Origin: Allodiplogaster sudhausi
Taxonomy: Eukaryota; Nematoda; Chromadorea; Rhabditida; Diplogasteridae
DNA: 64,000 bases
Assembly (NCBI GenBank): GCA_945643635.1
Contig: CALZFC010000006.1
Location: 11,547,001 to 11,611,000, forward strand
Direction: 5' to 3'
Below, one piece after another: positions 11,261-24,400 of the stretch. The notes under the pieces were generated by a model. The model made no database searches. It was given only the letters and a program-made list of their open reading frames with translations, and was not told the origin of the DNA. Within the stretch, counting starts at the first letter, position 1. Every line of letters starts with the position of its first letter. The translations under genes were made by a program, and so were the position numbers.

Positions 11261-12257
11261 GTTCTGGAGATTCGCTTTCCTTGACCCGACTCAAGTGCTG
11301 CGAAGAACAATGGGACACCTTATCAAGTGCTCCCCGAATAAGAGAACGACTTTAGACTGCTCCTCTGGTGGAACGCATGACGAATCGAGGGGAAGAGAGC
11401 GTGGAGACCGGTAGAGAAATAGAGATGCATCGGGAGAGAGACATAAGGCCAGAGAGAGAAAGCGAGAGAAAATTGTGAAACAGAATAAGAGAAGTTGTTG
11501 AGACAAGGTGATTGTAGATGAAACTGCCAGGAAAACAATAACTTACGAATTTCTTCTTTCATTAATCACTTTAATCACGGTTTTTTAATGCATAGCTGTA
11601 AATAACAAATGTTTCGCATATGTATGTACATAAGTACATATGTACATATGTAGTATGTACATACATAGTTCCTTATGCTCTCATTAGCACTTGTCGAAAT
11701 CACACGAATGCCTTTCTGACACTTATGGTTTCAGTTGAATTGACACTCACTTTTTTCTTTATTATGTACATATATGCATATATTTATAACCCAAATGCCC
11801 GACAGTACAAATTATTACGATAGCTAATTGCTCATTGGATTTCAGTTCTTTTGCCCACAGACTATATTAGAACACCTCGCTCTTGAATTGTATTGTCTGA
11901 CAAACACATATGTACATACATAGTACATAGCTATTGCATACTTTTTTGCTGATGTCGGTCATTTCGTGTGTCCTTTCAGAATCTGTCATTTGTGTCTTGT
12001 CTGGTTTTACTTTGTCCGTGACAAAAGAAACAACGTCACGGGGACGCTATCATCAACTTTATTCTTCTTCTTTGCTTTCTCTCAACCTCTCTGTATATTT
12101 ATATCCTTGTTCCTTTTATCTCTCTCGCTCAGATTCTTATCTCGGCCAGCCGATTTAGATGCAAAAATGTCCACGAATTTCTCAAATAGATAACCCCGTT
12201 TCTTCGAGATTACAAATGGGAAAACGTTTTGAATACATAAGAATGCGTATGTATGTA

Positions 12258-12433
12258 CATATTTAGGCTCTATTCTAGTGTAAGCGTCCCATCGAATTAT
12301 AGGCGTCCCAAGGCAATGAGACGCCTTTATTTTTCATTGATATGACGCCTTTATTTTTTATGGAACGCCTATAATTCGATGGGACGCCTTTATTTTTCAT
12401 GGGACGCCTACACTAGAATAGAGCCCATATTTA
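12258..12433. mobile_element. 160-bp foldback MITE with 8-bp target site duplications, Merlin-like
   Basis: The element spans 12266-12425. Its terminal inverted repeats start GGCTCTATTCTAGTGTA and run about 27 bp with one mismatch. Both ends are directly flanked by the 8-bp repeat CATATTTA (12258-12265 and 12426-12433). Inside are inverted and direct copies of GGCGTCCCA and GACGCCTTTATTTTTCAT. No coding capacity is present, so it is non-autonomous. Known families with 8-bp duplications are Merlin, hAT and P; ends that start with GG fit Merlin best, which is inference. The near-perfect ends suggest a fairly recent insertion. Confidence 0.85.
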
Positions 12434-12799
12434 TTCGTTAGAATGCAAATTCGGTTTGAAAACAGGTCCTAAATTCAACAATTGACAATCCATCTTTGAT
12501 GAGATTAACTAAGTTAGTCTATACTGATTTAGGTTATTTCCTTCTCATTAATTAATTGATGCCTTTATTAAGTTGGGTAACAAAATAGGTATGTCCTTTT
12601 AGATTCCAACTCCCGTGTGTCCTGGAGAGAGGAAGTACGCAAGAGTGAGGAATATCGCTTCCTCTCTCTTTTCAACTGAATGTCAGCAGCTTGGCATTTC
12701 TACATTTCCACCCACTTCGGCCACCGCCTGACAATAAGCAGCTCTACTTCCACATTCTCTTCCCTCTCTTTCTTTGCCTCTCTCTCTATTTCTCCCTCT

Positions 12800-12831
<32 letters not shown>

Positions 12832-13055
12832 ATTTCTCCCTTTCTCTGTCTGTGTCTCTCGCTGCTCAATCTCTCCAATGACGCGCATGCTGTATGCATA
12901 TTGCAGACACATGTTGCCTCAGCATATCGCCGGAAGTAAAATAGATATCTTGTATTTAACTCATCAGGCAAATGCATTCCTTTCCTGTCTGCTTCTCTCT
13001 CTCTATCTCATTTCCTCACTCTCTCTCTTTCTACCTGATTTCCTCTCTCTCTCTC

Positions 13056-13097
<42 letters not shown>

Positions 13098-13241
13098 TGT
13101 TCCCCTTGCCAATACATCGCATGGCAAAGGGAAAGGGTTATGAGTGATGCGCATAATAAAGATGAATCGGAATAGAGATTGTTGGTGCCATCTCTCATCT
13201 TCCTCATGTTCTTCTGCTCAATTCATCGCACATCTCGACAC

Positions 13242-13247
13242 TTTATT
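13242..13247 (-). terminator. Candidate polyadenylation signal of the GPCR gene
   Basis: This reads AATAAA on the minus strand, about 230 nt beyond the GPCR stop codon at 13474. Confidence 0.35.
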
Positions 13248-13473
13248 CACTCAACGCGTCTCAGCAATGAAAGAACCCGCAATGACTTGAAGCCATAGGC
13301 ATTGGGCAACTCGGATATGGGAAGATCTACATTCAAAACACTTAAAGCCTATAAGATTAAGAAATATAATTCCTTTAATGAATATCTTCTTTATATAGCA
13401 CTCTCACGAATTCTTCTTTTTTCTTTCTCTGTCGGCCTCTCTCAGTCATGTTCTCTTACTTCTTGGAAGTAAT

Positions 13474-13604
13474 TCAGAGCTTGATGTCATTGGTACAAGC
13501 ATTATCAAGGAAGGCAGTGGTATGCCCGTGGGGCTCCCTGGACAGCAACACCGTCCGAACACTTTGTTTGCGACGAGAGAAGAGACTCTGCAATAGACAA
13601 ATAT

Positions 13605-13645
<41 letters not shown>

Positions 13646-13921
13646 GGTGGGTGAGACAGAGATAGAAACAGAAATAGATTGGGGAAGATAGAAAAAGGGG
13701 GAGAAAGAGATGTGGCTAAGTGCACTTGAGAATTAACGAATCAGACAAAAGGTCCCCGGCCGGCTTTCCCACTCTTGATGCCAAATGGAAAGGGCAAAGT
13801 GGACAGAAGAAGAGGAGAAGCGAGCGAGATCCAGAGATCTCGCTGAGAGGATACTGTAATTGTGATGGTCTGTCTCTTGCAAAGACATCATTCACACACT
13901 TTGTTATTTGAGTTGGGGATC

Positions 13922-13964
<43 letters not shown>

Positions 13965-15214
13965 AGAGAAAGAGAGAGGGAGGGAGATAGGGAGTAGGAA
14001 GTCCAAAGAGTGCAACTGAGCAAGGGCTTCTGTAATTGAGACGGTCAAATGCACGATCGTTGCCTCGTTGGCCCCTAAGCCGTCCTTCTCCAAAAAGGGA
14101 AGAAGCCAGAGAATTGTGACGTGCCTTCTTTACTTTTGGTGAGAGGGGGTGAATGGATGATTAGCCGAAGCAAAAAGCAAGCAAAGGGCCACCCTCGAAC
14201 CACTCTCCGTGTTAGCTTTCCCGGAATACTCAGCGGCAGAAACAGACAAAAGGTCCTCTCCGGTATGCATGTCTAGTACAGAGCTGAAAGCAGTGGCAGC
14301 CCGCCCGGGATAAGCAGGAAAGAGTGGGGAAAGAGAGAGGGGAGGAAGTGCAAGGGAGACATAAGGAGATTAATGCACGAAGAAAGATTAATGTGCAAAA
14401 ATAGTGAGAGAAAGATGGAAAGACTGTAAGTAAATGAGCTTGAGAGAGAGCAGGGAGAATGAGAGAATAAATGAGAAAAAGAGATGTGCATACCTTGATT
14501 TGAGAGCGGAAAGCGTCATTCCACCAGGCGTAAACAAGAGGGTTCAGCAGAGTTCCCGTGATGGCAATCCAGTGAGAGATGAAGAAGAGAGCGTCGCTCG
14601 TGGTCTCGGGCACTATTGTCACCTGAATCTCCTTCATATATACAAATCAAAACTCGAGATAGTAGTGTTATCAAAATAGATTCTCTTACATTTATCCAAA
14701 AAAAGCGGATCACCTGATAAACAAGCTGAACGTCCTGAAGAACATTGAAGATGTCGATGGGGAAGGAAGAGACGGCGAAGATGATCACCATGGAGAGCAG
14801 CAACTTCTGCAACCGCTGCTTTCTTCGAATATCTGCCGAGGCCGTTGCTCTGAAAAATTGATGCAACTTTTCATGATCTTATTCCCTCTTTGTTTACATA
14901 TTCGTCTTCCTAAATAAATCCATTCATCCTTTTCTTCGCACTCGACTCAATCGCTATAATTGAAATCCCTTCTTTTTGACAGAACTACCGAAAAATAGGC
15001 TGGTGATTTATTTCGATGCACATTTCGAATGAATGGAACGCACGAAAAGTGAGAGAAAGAAGGTGAATGGATAGACTAGCCGAGGAATAGAAAGTGGGAG
15101 AGAATTAAAGAGAGAGAGAGAAGGAGAAAGAGTGAGTGAGAGAGAGAGAGGGAGAGGGAGTGGTGTGCAAAGAAAAGGAAGAAAAGAGAGCGAGAGAGAA
15201 TGGGTGAGAGATAA

Positions 15215-15250
<36 letters not shown>

Positions 15251-16176
15251 GGTGCAATGGCTAATATTCGCCCTCTCTCTTCCCCGGTAATTCCATTTCT
15301 CTGGCATCTTTCCTTTGTCGTCTTCTGCAGAAGGAACGGATGCCCGTTGAAAGCGTTCGGTCTCCGCGATTAGAGCAGAAGAAAAGAATGCTAGGCAAGG
15401 TGACAAGATTGGGAGAGAAAGATGAGAAAGAGAGAAAGGGGTAGGAGAGATGCATTACATATCGAGAGGATCAGAAAAACACTTGAGCATGGCTTGGGGA
15501 GAAATGGGCAGAATTGGCGGTGAAAGGAAAAACATTGAATAATCGAGTAGAGATCATTCACCACTCCATCTTTTCTTCCCATTGTTAATCCTCACCGATT
15601 TCATTAAAGAAACTCAATTTCAAGGGTATCCCTGCAGTAATGATTAAGCAAGTTTGGTTGTCCAAAAAATGATATGGAATAAGGCACGTGTGCTGAACTT
15701 GTTGTGCCTTTACGCGGTAATATACATACATATGTACATAGTTTTAAACATGTTTATAAATTCACAATACCCTCCATTTCACAGTCAATTCCATTTCCCA
15801 CTTACACGGAGCACCATATTTGTAGAGATATGAGTCCATACATGAATGTGTAAAGAGATGAAAGAGGGAAGTTTGGAAGGTGAGAAAAAAAGAAAATAGA
15901 GTAAAAGGAGAAAGAAGAGAGGGTGGTTAGAGAACGGAGGTGCGTGATAGCGTCAGAGAAATCGCAGAATCCAAGAGAGCCGAAAATGTCCACGGCCATC
16001 CTTCTCCACTCCAAATTAGCCAATCCAACTCCGTGCACAATTTTTTTATGTTCAAGTCCAGCGGAGCCAGGGTGCTAACTGGCCGAAGCGGCAAGCAGAA
16101 GTTCCGTGTTTGTGGACAAACAAAAACATGACAGCGCAATTCTATTGAGAGAGAGAGAGCACGAGACAAAGAGTGT

Positions 16177-16224
<48 letters not shown>

Positions 16225-19200
16225 GAGAGAAGGGAGAAAGAAAGAGCGCTAGGTGAGTAAGAGATTAAAAAAATAGAGAGAAAGCGAGTGGTTAGAGAGA
16301 CAAATCGAAAGGAGAGATGGAAGGAATAGAAAGAGAAAAGCCTGACTCAGTGGAAGATCTTTTGGCGGTGAGTTTGCGACTGTGTGACTCGAGGATGGCA
16401 GCAATCCTCCAGTGGCAGAAGGAGATGACTGCCAATGGAATGGCCGATCGAATAGTCAGGACACAGATGCCATACGCCAGGCGGAGCTCGTTGTTCGGAT
16501 GCCAGAACTCCACGCAGTACTGCAGATTATCCTCGTCATTTCAAGCAATTAGGAAGGATTCGGTTATTAGAACAGACATAATGAAACAAGATGAAAGTTT
16601 GATGACTATATAAATAAACTAGAAGGATGATTTCCATTTTGCCTGCCCTCTAGCTAGACTGGTACCAAATTCTGTTTCCTATTTTACACCCTCCCTTTTA
16701 TTATCATTTGTCATAGATTACTCTTATTCTTCCCCTCATCCATTTTTCCTCTCAATCGAACCATCCTTTTCAGTATTTTTTATTCATCTTTCTTTCTCAC
16801 TTTCTTCATTGCCCTTTCATTCTCTCTAAAATATATTTTTTCTTCATCTCTTTCCTTCTCTGTCTTCCTCTCCCCTTCCCATGCTCTCTCGAACCATGCC
16901 TTTATCTTCTCAATTCCATCATGATGACTGACTCCCCGTGGCCAAGGCAGCGTGTAATTGAAAAGTATCCACGCGCTTTTATCCTCTAGATTCGAACGTC
17001 CGCATTTCAGAACAATTTTCCCCTTTCCTCCCCATGCCGCGGAAGGAATAAAAAGAGAGGGAGAATGAGAGATGGTATGAAAGGAGAGAGAGAGAGAGAG
17101 TGAACTATGAGAGAGTGAGCGGAAGAGAGGGAGAAAGACCGAGACAAAGAGAGCGAGATGGAGTTGGACATGAATGGATTAATCAAAAACGGAAACGTGA
17201 GAGACTGACTTTGTGGCAGTCGCTGACTTCGATGTACATGACATTCTCCAGCATGGGGCAGAGCACCAGAAAGGCACCGCTCCAGATACCCACGATGATC
17301 TGGAGGAGGAAGAAGGGAGAGGGAAAAGAGGAAGAGGAAGAGAGGAAGAGGGAGAGGGAAGAGAGGAAGAGGGAGAAGGAAGAGGGAGAGGGAAGAGAGG
17401 AAGAGGGAGAAGGAAGAGGGAGAGGGAAGAGAGAACTCACTGACCATCATGGATGTCTTCGGAGACATCTGCGGTTTATAAGGACAGGAAACGAGAAGAT
17501 ATCTGTCCACAGCGATGGCTGCCAGTGTGAAGGGCGCCCACATCAGAGAAGCTCCCTAGAGGAAGGAGAAAGAGATCAGTTTGACCACTAAATTTGCTAT
17601 CTTATTTCAGCCATGTTTTTGGGTCTTCCCAACTTTTGTCTTGATATGAAGCCATAGCTACATATGAAGTCATTTGCTACATGGAATGCCAAGTTGTTTC
17701 ATTCGTCTCATTCCCCCTGCCTTGGACTGCTAAGAAAGCAATAAATATGTATATGTTCCAAGTTCTGTTTGCCAGTTCAACCAAGAATATCCGACAAATC
17801 CTTGCGATTCCACCGTAGGCAACATCTCAACGCTCATAACGCTCATCTTTGTCCAAATTACGTGTTTTTGCCCTTACATTTGAGGCAATCGAATTTTTAT
17901 TTTTAATTATTTTTTTCACTTTCTCTCAAGTTCAGAAGTCCATTCTCGGAATTAATTGTCGTAATTATTATGAGTATCTCTCTCTCTCTCTCCTTCATTG
18001 TCTCTCTCAGAAACCCTCTTCTTACTTTTGCCCCTTGACGTTTTCTCATCAGAAGGGGAAAAGGAATGGCTTTAGGTACTTGTTCCTGATGAAATGAGAA
18101 AACAAATGTATATATGAATGCTTTTTCTGTCATTACGTCTAATGAAGTATCGCATGATGCGAAAGAGAATTGAAGAAGTGAAAGACAATGCAAGAGGAGT
18201 AGGGGAATAGAGAAAAGGGAAAAGAAGAAAGAACTGAGAGAGCTATTTACATATGAATGTATGTATACTGGCTAGTCCACTGAGAGTCTTATCGATGATC
18301 TATTGTTGAGGGTTCCGTGGTTCTTAATTCCCTCTAACAACATTTGTCTTCAAATGTCTAAGCCGAGCTTTGCTCGGGTAGCGTCTCTGTTTCTGCTGGA
18401 AATTGGTGAGAGCGGCACAATAAAACCGTCCTCGCTAACAACCTTTCTATTTCTCCGAGAAGTGTTACGGCTGCTATGCATCCACGAGTAGCTGCGTAAT
18501 TGGAGATTTGGTTCACTCTTTTTTTCTCGCTGCTCTCTCTCTCTCTCTCTCTCCTACTCTTCTCTATCAGTCTCTCTTCGGTATCATTTCTTTCAAGTTC
18601 TTTTTCGTCTTTGGAATACCGAAAAGGATGCCTGCATTCTATACAACTAACCCCTGCATTCCAGGCTGCCTCTCAATTCGCCACGATACGAGGTCAATAT
18701 GAGTTCTACTTTTATTCTTTTTTTTTCGTCTGCAACATCAAATTGCTCCTCTGAGATGCTGCCATCGGTGAAGCGGAATGGCACTCGAGAGCCATGCAAG
18801 GTTGAGGAGAAAAAAAGAGGAGAAAGTGAGAGGGGAGAGAGAGAGACTGATAAATGAAGAGGGCAGCAGAAGACTTTTGTCTTGCACTCGAATTAATAGA
18901 GGTTCACATAGGTGAAGTGAGTAGACAAACAAGTTGAAGTGACGGAGTCCGCGATGGAAACTGTGAGGGAATCTCACTTTCACACCCACCTTGCTCCTAC
19001 AATTACAACTTCGCCCCATTACGATGAACATATCCAGAGTTGGAGCAAAGGGGAGGGTGAAAAAAGAGCAAACGTGTGGTGAAAATGAGGGAAATGACTA
19101 ATCCGGAACGACAAACTCAAGAAAAAGTCAGTGCACAAATCGAGAGCCTCCACCCTCCGCCAATGCATAATACCTTGTGCTGTTTTCCGCGCAAAGAAAG

Positions 19201-21438
19201 TGAAGCGATACCTGAATGGCCTGCACGACGTAGCACATTCCTTCCCCGAAGCTCCACGTCTTTTGGTACTTGGCGATAGGAGTAGCCCAGAGAGAGAAGA
19301 GAGTTATTACCTGCAAGAATAGAGAGAGAGAGAGAGAGAGAGAGTAGAGAGAGAGAGAGAGTAGAGAGAGACAGAGACAGAGAGAGTAGAGAGAGAGAGA
19401 CAGAGAGAGAGTAGAGAGAGACAGAGTAAGAGAAAGAGTAGAGAGAGACAGAGTAGGAGAAAGAGTAGAGAGAGAGACAGAGTAGAGCAAGAGAGAGAAA
19501 GTAGAGAGAGATAGTGAAAGGAAGAGTGACGTTTTTCTGATTTTTCTGTGCTTTCTCACGCTCTGGCATTGGAAAAGCTTGCCCGAGTTGGTCTCGGAAT
19601 GAAATGCTTGTGCTCACACAAAAAGCGCGTGGTAACATGGTCTTAATGTATTTGCAGAGAGATTCGGTTGAGGATTTTTCAGAATTTTCTCTTCACGTCT
19701 CGAGAACCTTCACTCGATACATTCCAAATATTATAATATCCAAAAAAAGAGTTAAATGATAATCATAAGACTATTTTTCAAAGACTTTTCCATGAACTCA
19801 AAGCGATAAAGCTGAATAGAAATGATATTGTTATGAAAGAGAGATTGCGTCAATCTATTAAGTGAAGCTGCAAAGGGGATTCTACAAATGCCCTTGTGAA
19901 ACTCGAGTTGCGGCAGCAGGTGCATTCTATTCGAGATGCAGGAGAAAGAGAAGAAGAGAGCATGGCAGAGATGGAGAAAGAGGAGAAGAGAGCATAGCAG
20001 AGATAGAGAAAGAGGAGAAGAGAGCATCGCAGAGATAGAGAAAGAGGAGAAGAGAGCATGGCAGAGATAGAGAAAGAGGAGAAGAGAGCATGGCAGAGAT
20101 GGAGAAAGAGAAGAAGAGATCATGGCAGAGATGAGGAAAGAGGGGAAGAGAGCATGGCAGGGATGGAGAGACCCCAAGATAAGACACTCATTCACTCGTG
20201 CGGAAGTACATTTTGAGGGGGTGACAACATCCAGCGCGTACAGAGATATCCAATTGTTATAAAAAAACTGATTTCTTTGAAATCAGTTTCGCACTATTTG
20301 AAATTCCTTCTATTGTTTCCTTTAAGATAACGGAATAAATAAGTAGAATACAACGTCATTTTCAATGAAGAGGAAAGAGAAGAATAGGGAAAGAAAGACG
20401 CACCAAGTCGGCGGCCGAAACGCTGGAGATGAAGATGTTCGTGACAGTCCGCATCTGACTGCGGACGAGGACGACGAGGAGCACGGCAAGGTTGCCGAGC
20501 AGAGAGAGGAGGCCGACGCTCGCATACGCACCGATCAGCACTGCAAGCAGCTCTCTTTCTCATTTTCTTATTAAAAAAAGAAATTTTAATTAATATTCAA
20601 ATTACATTGAAAGTGCACAATTTTTCCCTCCTTCTCCTCAACAACCAAATCTCGAGTGTAAAATGTTTTTTCCTGTGTCCACAACAACCCAGGAGGCTGC
20701 ATGGATAGCAGAGGCTTCCTGCTTTGGTGTGCCTGGTTCAAATCGAATTGTCCTTGTGCTCTCCTCTCCAGGGTCGCCATTTTATGCGCTGCTTCAGTTC
20801 TCTTCCTCCCTCCACGTATGCTCAGCCTGGGGCTAATTTGTGAGAGGCTCGTTGTTTTTCCGAGTGAATTTCGGTGTGGAGCTAACAATAAGAATGGCAG
20901 GAGTGCCATCACTGGTCTCTTCTTTGTGTCCACAGTACACCGAGCTAACATTTTCGATTTATTTTTGCGCTCGAGAAGACGAAAAAGCGAGAACAGTAAT
21001 GCTCTAGAGGCGAGAAAGAATAAAAGCGAGAAAGGTCATCCGATCCCTCTCAAGGGGCGCCTGCAAAATATTCACGAGGTGGCAGAGACTTCCTCTTTCC
21101 TACGAGCATTTCCATTATTCTGCACTGTCTCGGACTCTGGAGAAGACAAGTACGCAAGGCTTCGTTCAGCCAGAGAAAGAAAATCATTGTGAAGGTAGCA
21201 AAGGACTGGGTGAGAATCGTATGCTACGGCTTTGTTATCTCAAACACTGCATTACTGATGAAACTGCTGTCGAGAGAAGTTAGGGAAATAACGGGCATAT
21301 TAGAGCAGAAAACTAAAGAGTAATCATTAAAATGGAAAACGAACAAATCTTAAGAGGAAGCAGAATGTCGAGGGGCTCGCAGCTGTCCATGTCTGTAGAA
21401 ATGTCGGCTGAGGAGACATTAGCAGACAGGTTTAGCAT
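13474..21438 (-). CDS. Class A (rhodopsin-family) neuropeptide-type G protein-coupled receptor
   Basis: Nine exons give a complete 363-residue receptor: 21438-21345, 20540-20404, 19310-19212, 17555-17445, 17299-17210, 16519-16347, 14849-14714, 14631-14494 and 13587-13474. The N-terminus carries NLS and NVS glycosylation sites. Landmarks in order: TM1 GN (LLSLLGNLAVLLVV), TM2 (SAADLVITLFSLW), the TM3 cysteine (GMCYVVQ) and DRY (AIAVDRYLLV), the TM4 tryptophan, an extracellular-loop-2 cysteine (SDCHKYC), TM5, a basic TM6 start (IRRKQRLQKLLL) with SSFP in place of CWxP, TM7 NPLVY, then AFRSQIKSLFSRRKQS and a hydrophilic tail. The pattern resembles NPY/sNPF-like peptide receptors; the ligand is unknown. 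An acceptor-like ATCTTCAG lies just before the start codon. The introns carry GA tracts (CT on the sense strand), including a 32-bp minisatellite. An alternative last exon (14281-14230, ending RRGPFVCFCR) is possible but less convincing. Confidence 0.9.
17310..17436. repeat. Purine-only tandem repeat in GPCR intron
   Basis: Overlapping GAAGAGGGAGAGGGAAGAG-type units form a continuous polypurine tract, which is a long polypyrimidine tract on the receptor's sense strand, directly before the acceptor of the TM4 exon at 17299. Confidence 0.7.
19319..19512. repeat. Compound GA repeat with AGAGTAGAGAG and GAGACAGAG variants
   Basis: An almost uninterrupted GA-rich array with periodic TA and CA interruptions sits just upstream (minus strand) of the TM2 exon of the receptor. 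It produces several spurious Ser/Leu-rich frames. Confidence 0.75.
19935..20170. repeat. 32-bp minisatellite, about seven copies
   Basis: The anchor word CATGGCAG or a variant recurs at 19961, 19993, 20025, 20057, 20089, 20121 and 20153, exactly 32 bp apart each time. Units are purine-rich (GAGAAAGAGGAGAAGAGAGC core). The period is not a multiple of three and the array lies in GPCR intron 2, so it is non-coding. Confidence 0.9.
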
Positions 21439-24400
21439 ATTAGGCCTGAAGATAGAGAGACTTATACATATGTAGAAAATTTGTAGAGAGGTGACAGAGG
21501 CGAGCAAGCCGTTCAGAAGCGGAAATATGATAAGTGCGCCAAAGGTATGAATAGCATGTGATGACGAGAGTAATTGTCAGTTAAAAGTGGTGTGGTGCTT
21601 GAGAGAAGTTGGAATGGAGGCCACATTGTGTTTGTGCCTTGAAAGAAGAGGGTGGAATGGCTGAAGAGAAGGGGCGGTCTTAGTCCCTCTGGATAGGGGG
21701 AGGGGTGACCCGAGCCCCCTTAGGTGTGGCCTTCTTCCCTCGCCCGCTCAGCGATCGAGCACCACAGCAACATCGGCTCCGCAGTCACAAAGTACTAGTA
21801 ATAATCGAGTTATGTACAATCCAGCTCGAATCTATCGAATTAATCTTTCTTAAACTCTGCGTGATTTAAATATAACGAAATACTCAATACTCGTTGACTT
21901 CCGCAATTTAAATGAATAACACCGCTAATTTTATCTGGAAGCAATGTTGAATCATATCTAATAAATTTATAAGAAATACAGGATATCACTGAACCAATGT
22001 TCATACATCGAAATGAAAAAATTAATGAATATATGTATATCTATGTATATGCACATATGAGTAGTTCAAAATTGAAAATTGATGAAGCGAAGAGGGAAGA
22101 GTACAAATGGGTTTGCCAGTGTGAATGCTGCTAATGAATATGAGGGGGCGACCGGAGTTTTGTAGTCTTCAGTGTACTCGTGATTTTGCTGAAACGCTAC
22201 AAATCATGTTCTCTCATGGAAAGTTGTAAAAGAGTACCTGACGTAACTAATATTCGCATGAAAATATGGTATGAATAATAGCAGGGCGAAAATGGAGAGT
22301 TTTATTTATTGCCATTACGAAATAAGTGCGGCGAAGTTGCTTTTTCTTCGAGGTGGTGTATTAAAGAATTTCTTTATTCTCAATAATCTCATGAAATTAA
22401 ATCCCTGTTTTTCTTATATTGTCTCACGATATTTTTTCGGAAAAGAGATATAATGAGAGTGGAAATGCGTGAAGAGAGAACTAGAAGAATGGCCGAGATT
22501 CTTCTCTAAGAAGCAATGATTCCCACACAAGCAGTGGTCAGCGAGCAACAATATTATGCACGCTTTTTATCCCCTGCCCCTTCTGAGAATTGTAGATAAA
22601 GCGAAGTGGGGAAACAGCCAAAACAGACGGTAATTAACCATTCAACAGAAGAAGAGACGTGTTAGACGGATTAAAGAAGCAAATACGGGCATCGAATACA
22701 CATAGTTTTGTAAGAAAAGAAGAGAACAAAAGAGAACACGCATTTTGATTGGCCGGAGTTAACAGCAAAACGAGAAACTCTCCAAGGACAAAATGACAGA
22801 AACAATAATCGGCGTTCTAGGAAAACACACTTGCCACTACTCTGAATAACTTATCAATGAGGAAAAAAGAGGGAGCCGGAGAAAGAAGTGAACGTTAGAC
22901 TACGAGCTCTAGAGAGTGTGAGAGAAAGAGAGTGAGAGTTGAGGAGAGAAGTAAAGAGAGTGATATGGTGGAAGTGCTCAGCCTTCATTCAATCGACATC
23001 TCACGATCAGCTGTCACGCAGGTGGGAACTGTGGAGAAGAGACAGAAACGTCAGCCAATTCATGTTTGCAATTCACAGAGGAGAGAGATATAGGGAAGGA
23101 GAGAGCGAAAGGGGGAAAGCCGAGAGAGAGACGGAATGAGAAAGAAAGAGAATTAGTAGAAATTCAGAAGGATATGTTCCTGAAATATACTCACAGACAT
23201 CTTCACTGATTAAAGGCATTAATAAGCATACATATATGTCATTATTATGTTTCAACATGTCAAAGATAAAATAAAGCCTGACCAAGTGACCTAAAAGGAA
23301 TGTAGATCTTTTTTCTTATTTGCAGTCAAAAATATCGTACCGACCCAACCCTACTAATTCCAACCATGCCGTGTTCCTTCCATCCTCCAATCATTTCTCT
23401 CTCTCTCTCTCTCTCTCGCTCTCGCTTTGTCTATCTTATCGCTCTCTCTCTCTCACTCTGTCCATTCCTCCACCTCTGCACAACTTACCCGACCAATGGG
23501 AACATTAATATGCATCCAAGTTTAGCTTGTCCCGCTTTCTGAAAAAGTGAAAAAAGCTATTTAGAGGAGAGGACGTTGTTTGTCTAACGCATTCATATAT
23601 GGGTCTCTCTCTCTCTCTCGGTATCTTTCTCTCTGCCATTCTCTCTCCATCTCTCTGACAGCCTCATCTCCCTCCTCCGCTCGGTCAACATCCCATGAAA
23701 ATTGCGATGGCAAATTAGGGCACTATTGCGGCTGAGAGAAAGCGGACGCCGCGGCACTGCAGAGATTGTAGAAAGCGTTCGCTTCTCATTCGCATTATTC
23801 TTCATCTTCTCTCTTCTCCTTTTCTCTCTCAATCTTTCTGTGTTCATTTAGTACTTTTCTAATGTCTTGGATCCTTTGTCTTCTCTTTCTTCATTTTCGT
23901 CCCTTCATTTTCATTCACTTCAAGCATCTTCTCATACCTTTTGCTCAAGTACCGTATTAATAAAGATCAATTAAATTAGCATACAAACGAATGAAACTTC
24001 GACTCTTTCGTTAATTATGTCTTTCTCTTTAATTCGTGTCAACTTTGTATACATTTGCAGATGGCGTACCCATCAAATAGCATCGCTTCTCGTGCAAAGG
24101 CGAACAAAATAACGCCCAGCCGTGCTATAAATCTTGATAAAAGTAGTGCCAGTGTCACAAAATGTTGATGAAAATTTCAGCAAAATTTGGAGTGAAACTT
24201 GGTACAACTTTTTCCAACGGAATATTTTAAGGAAGTAGGTTCTATCTACTTTTTGTGTTTTCGTCTGCATTTGCTATTTGTTGAACTGCTTTTTTTTTTG
24301 TTTTTGAGAACCATGAACAACAACTTATTGACAACCTATCAATAATGCATCTAAAGACGAATCTTCCGTACCTTCGTCAGAAGCCGATCGATTTCTGCCA

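Larger units (their letters stand above)
11261..13473. other. Intergenic region between EndoU 5' end and GPCR 3' end
   Basis: This region contains the EndoU promoter side, AT-rich TACATATGTACATA-type repeats (11610-11920), a foldback transposon at 12266-12425 and large CT tracts (about 12770-12840 and 13000-13095). TTTATT at 13242-13247 reads AATAAA on minus, a plausible polyadenylation signal about 230 nt after the GPCR stop. The Ser/Leu-rich open frames here are CT-repeat translations. Confidence 0.5.

Noticed and set aside
13716..14093. Possible extra C-terminal GPCR exons on minus
   Set aside because: They are dominated by a GA-repeat translation; the exon at 13587-13474 joins cleanly to TM7 and gives a normal receptor tail.
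20701..21192. 163-codon plus-strand open frame
   Set aside because: It lies in the first intron of the GPCR, has no recognisable domain or local codon bias, and no matching splice partners.
21700..21790. GC-richer block upstream of the GPCR as a coding exon
   Set aside because: A 20-codon frame with acceptor and donor can be drawn on plus, but nothing connects to it.
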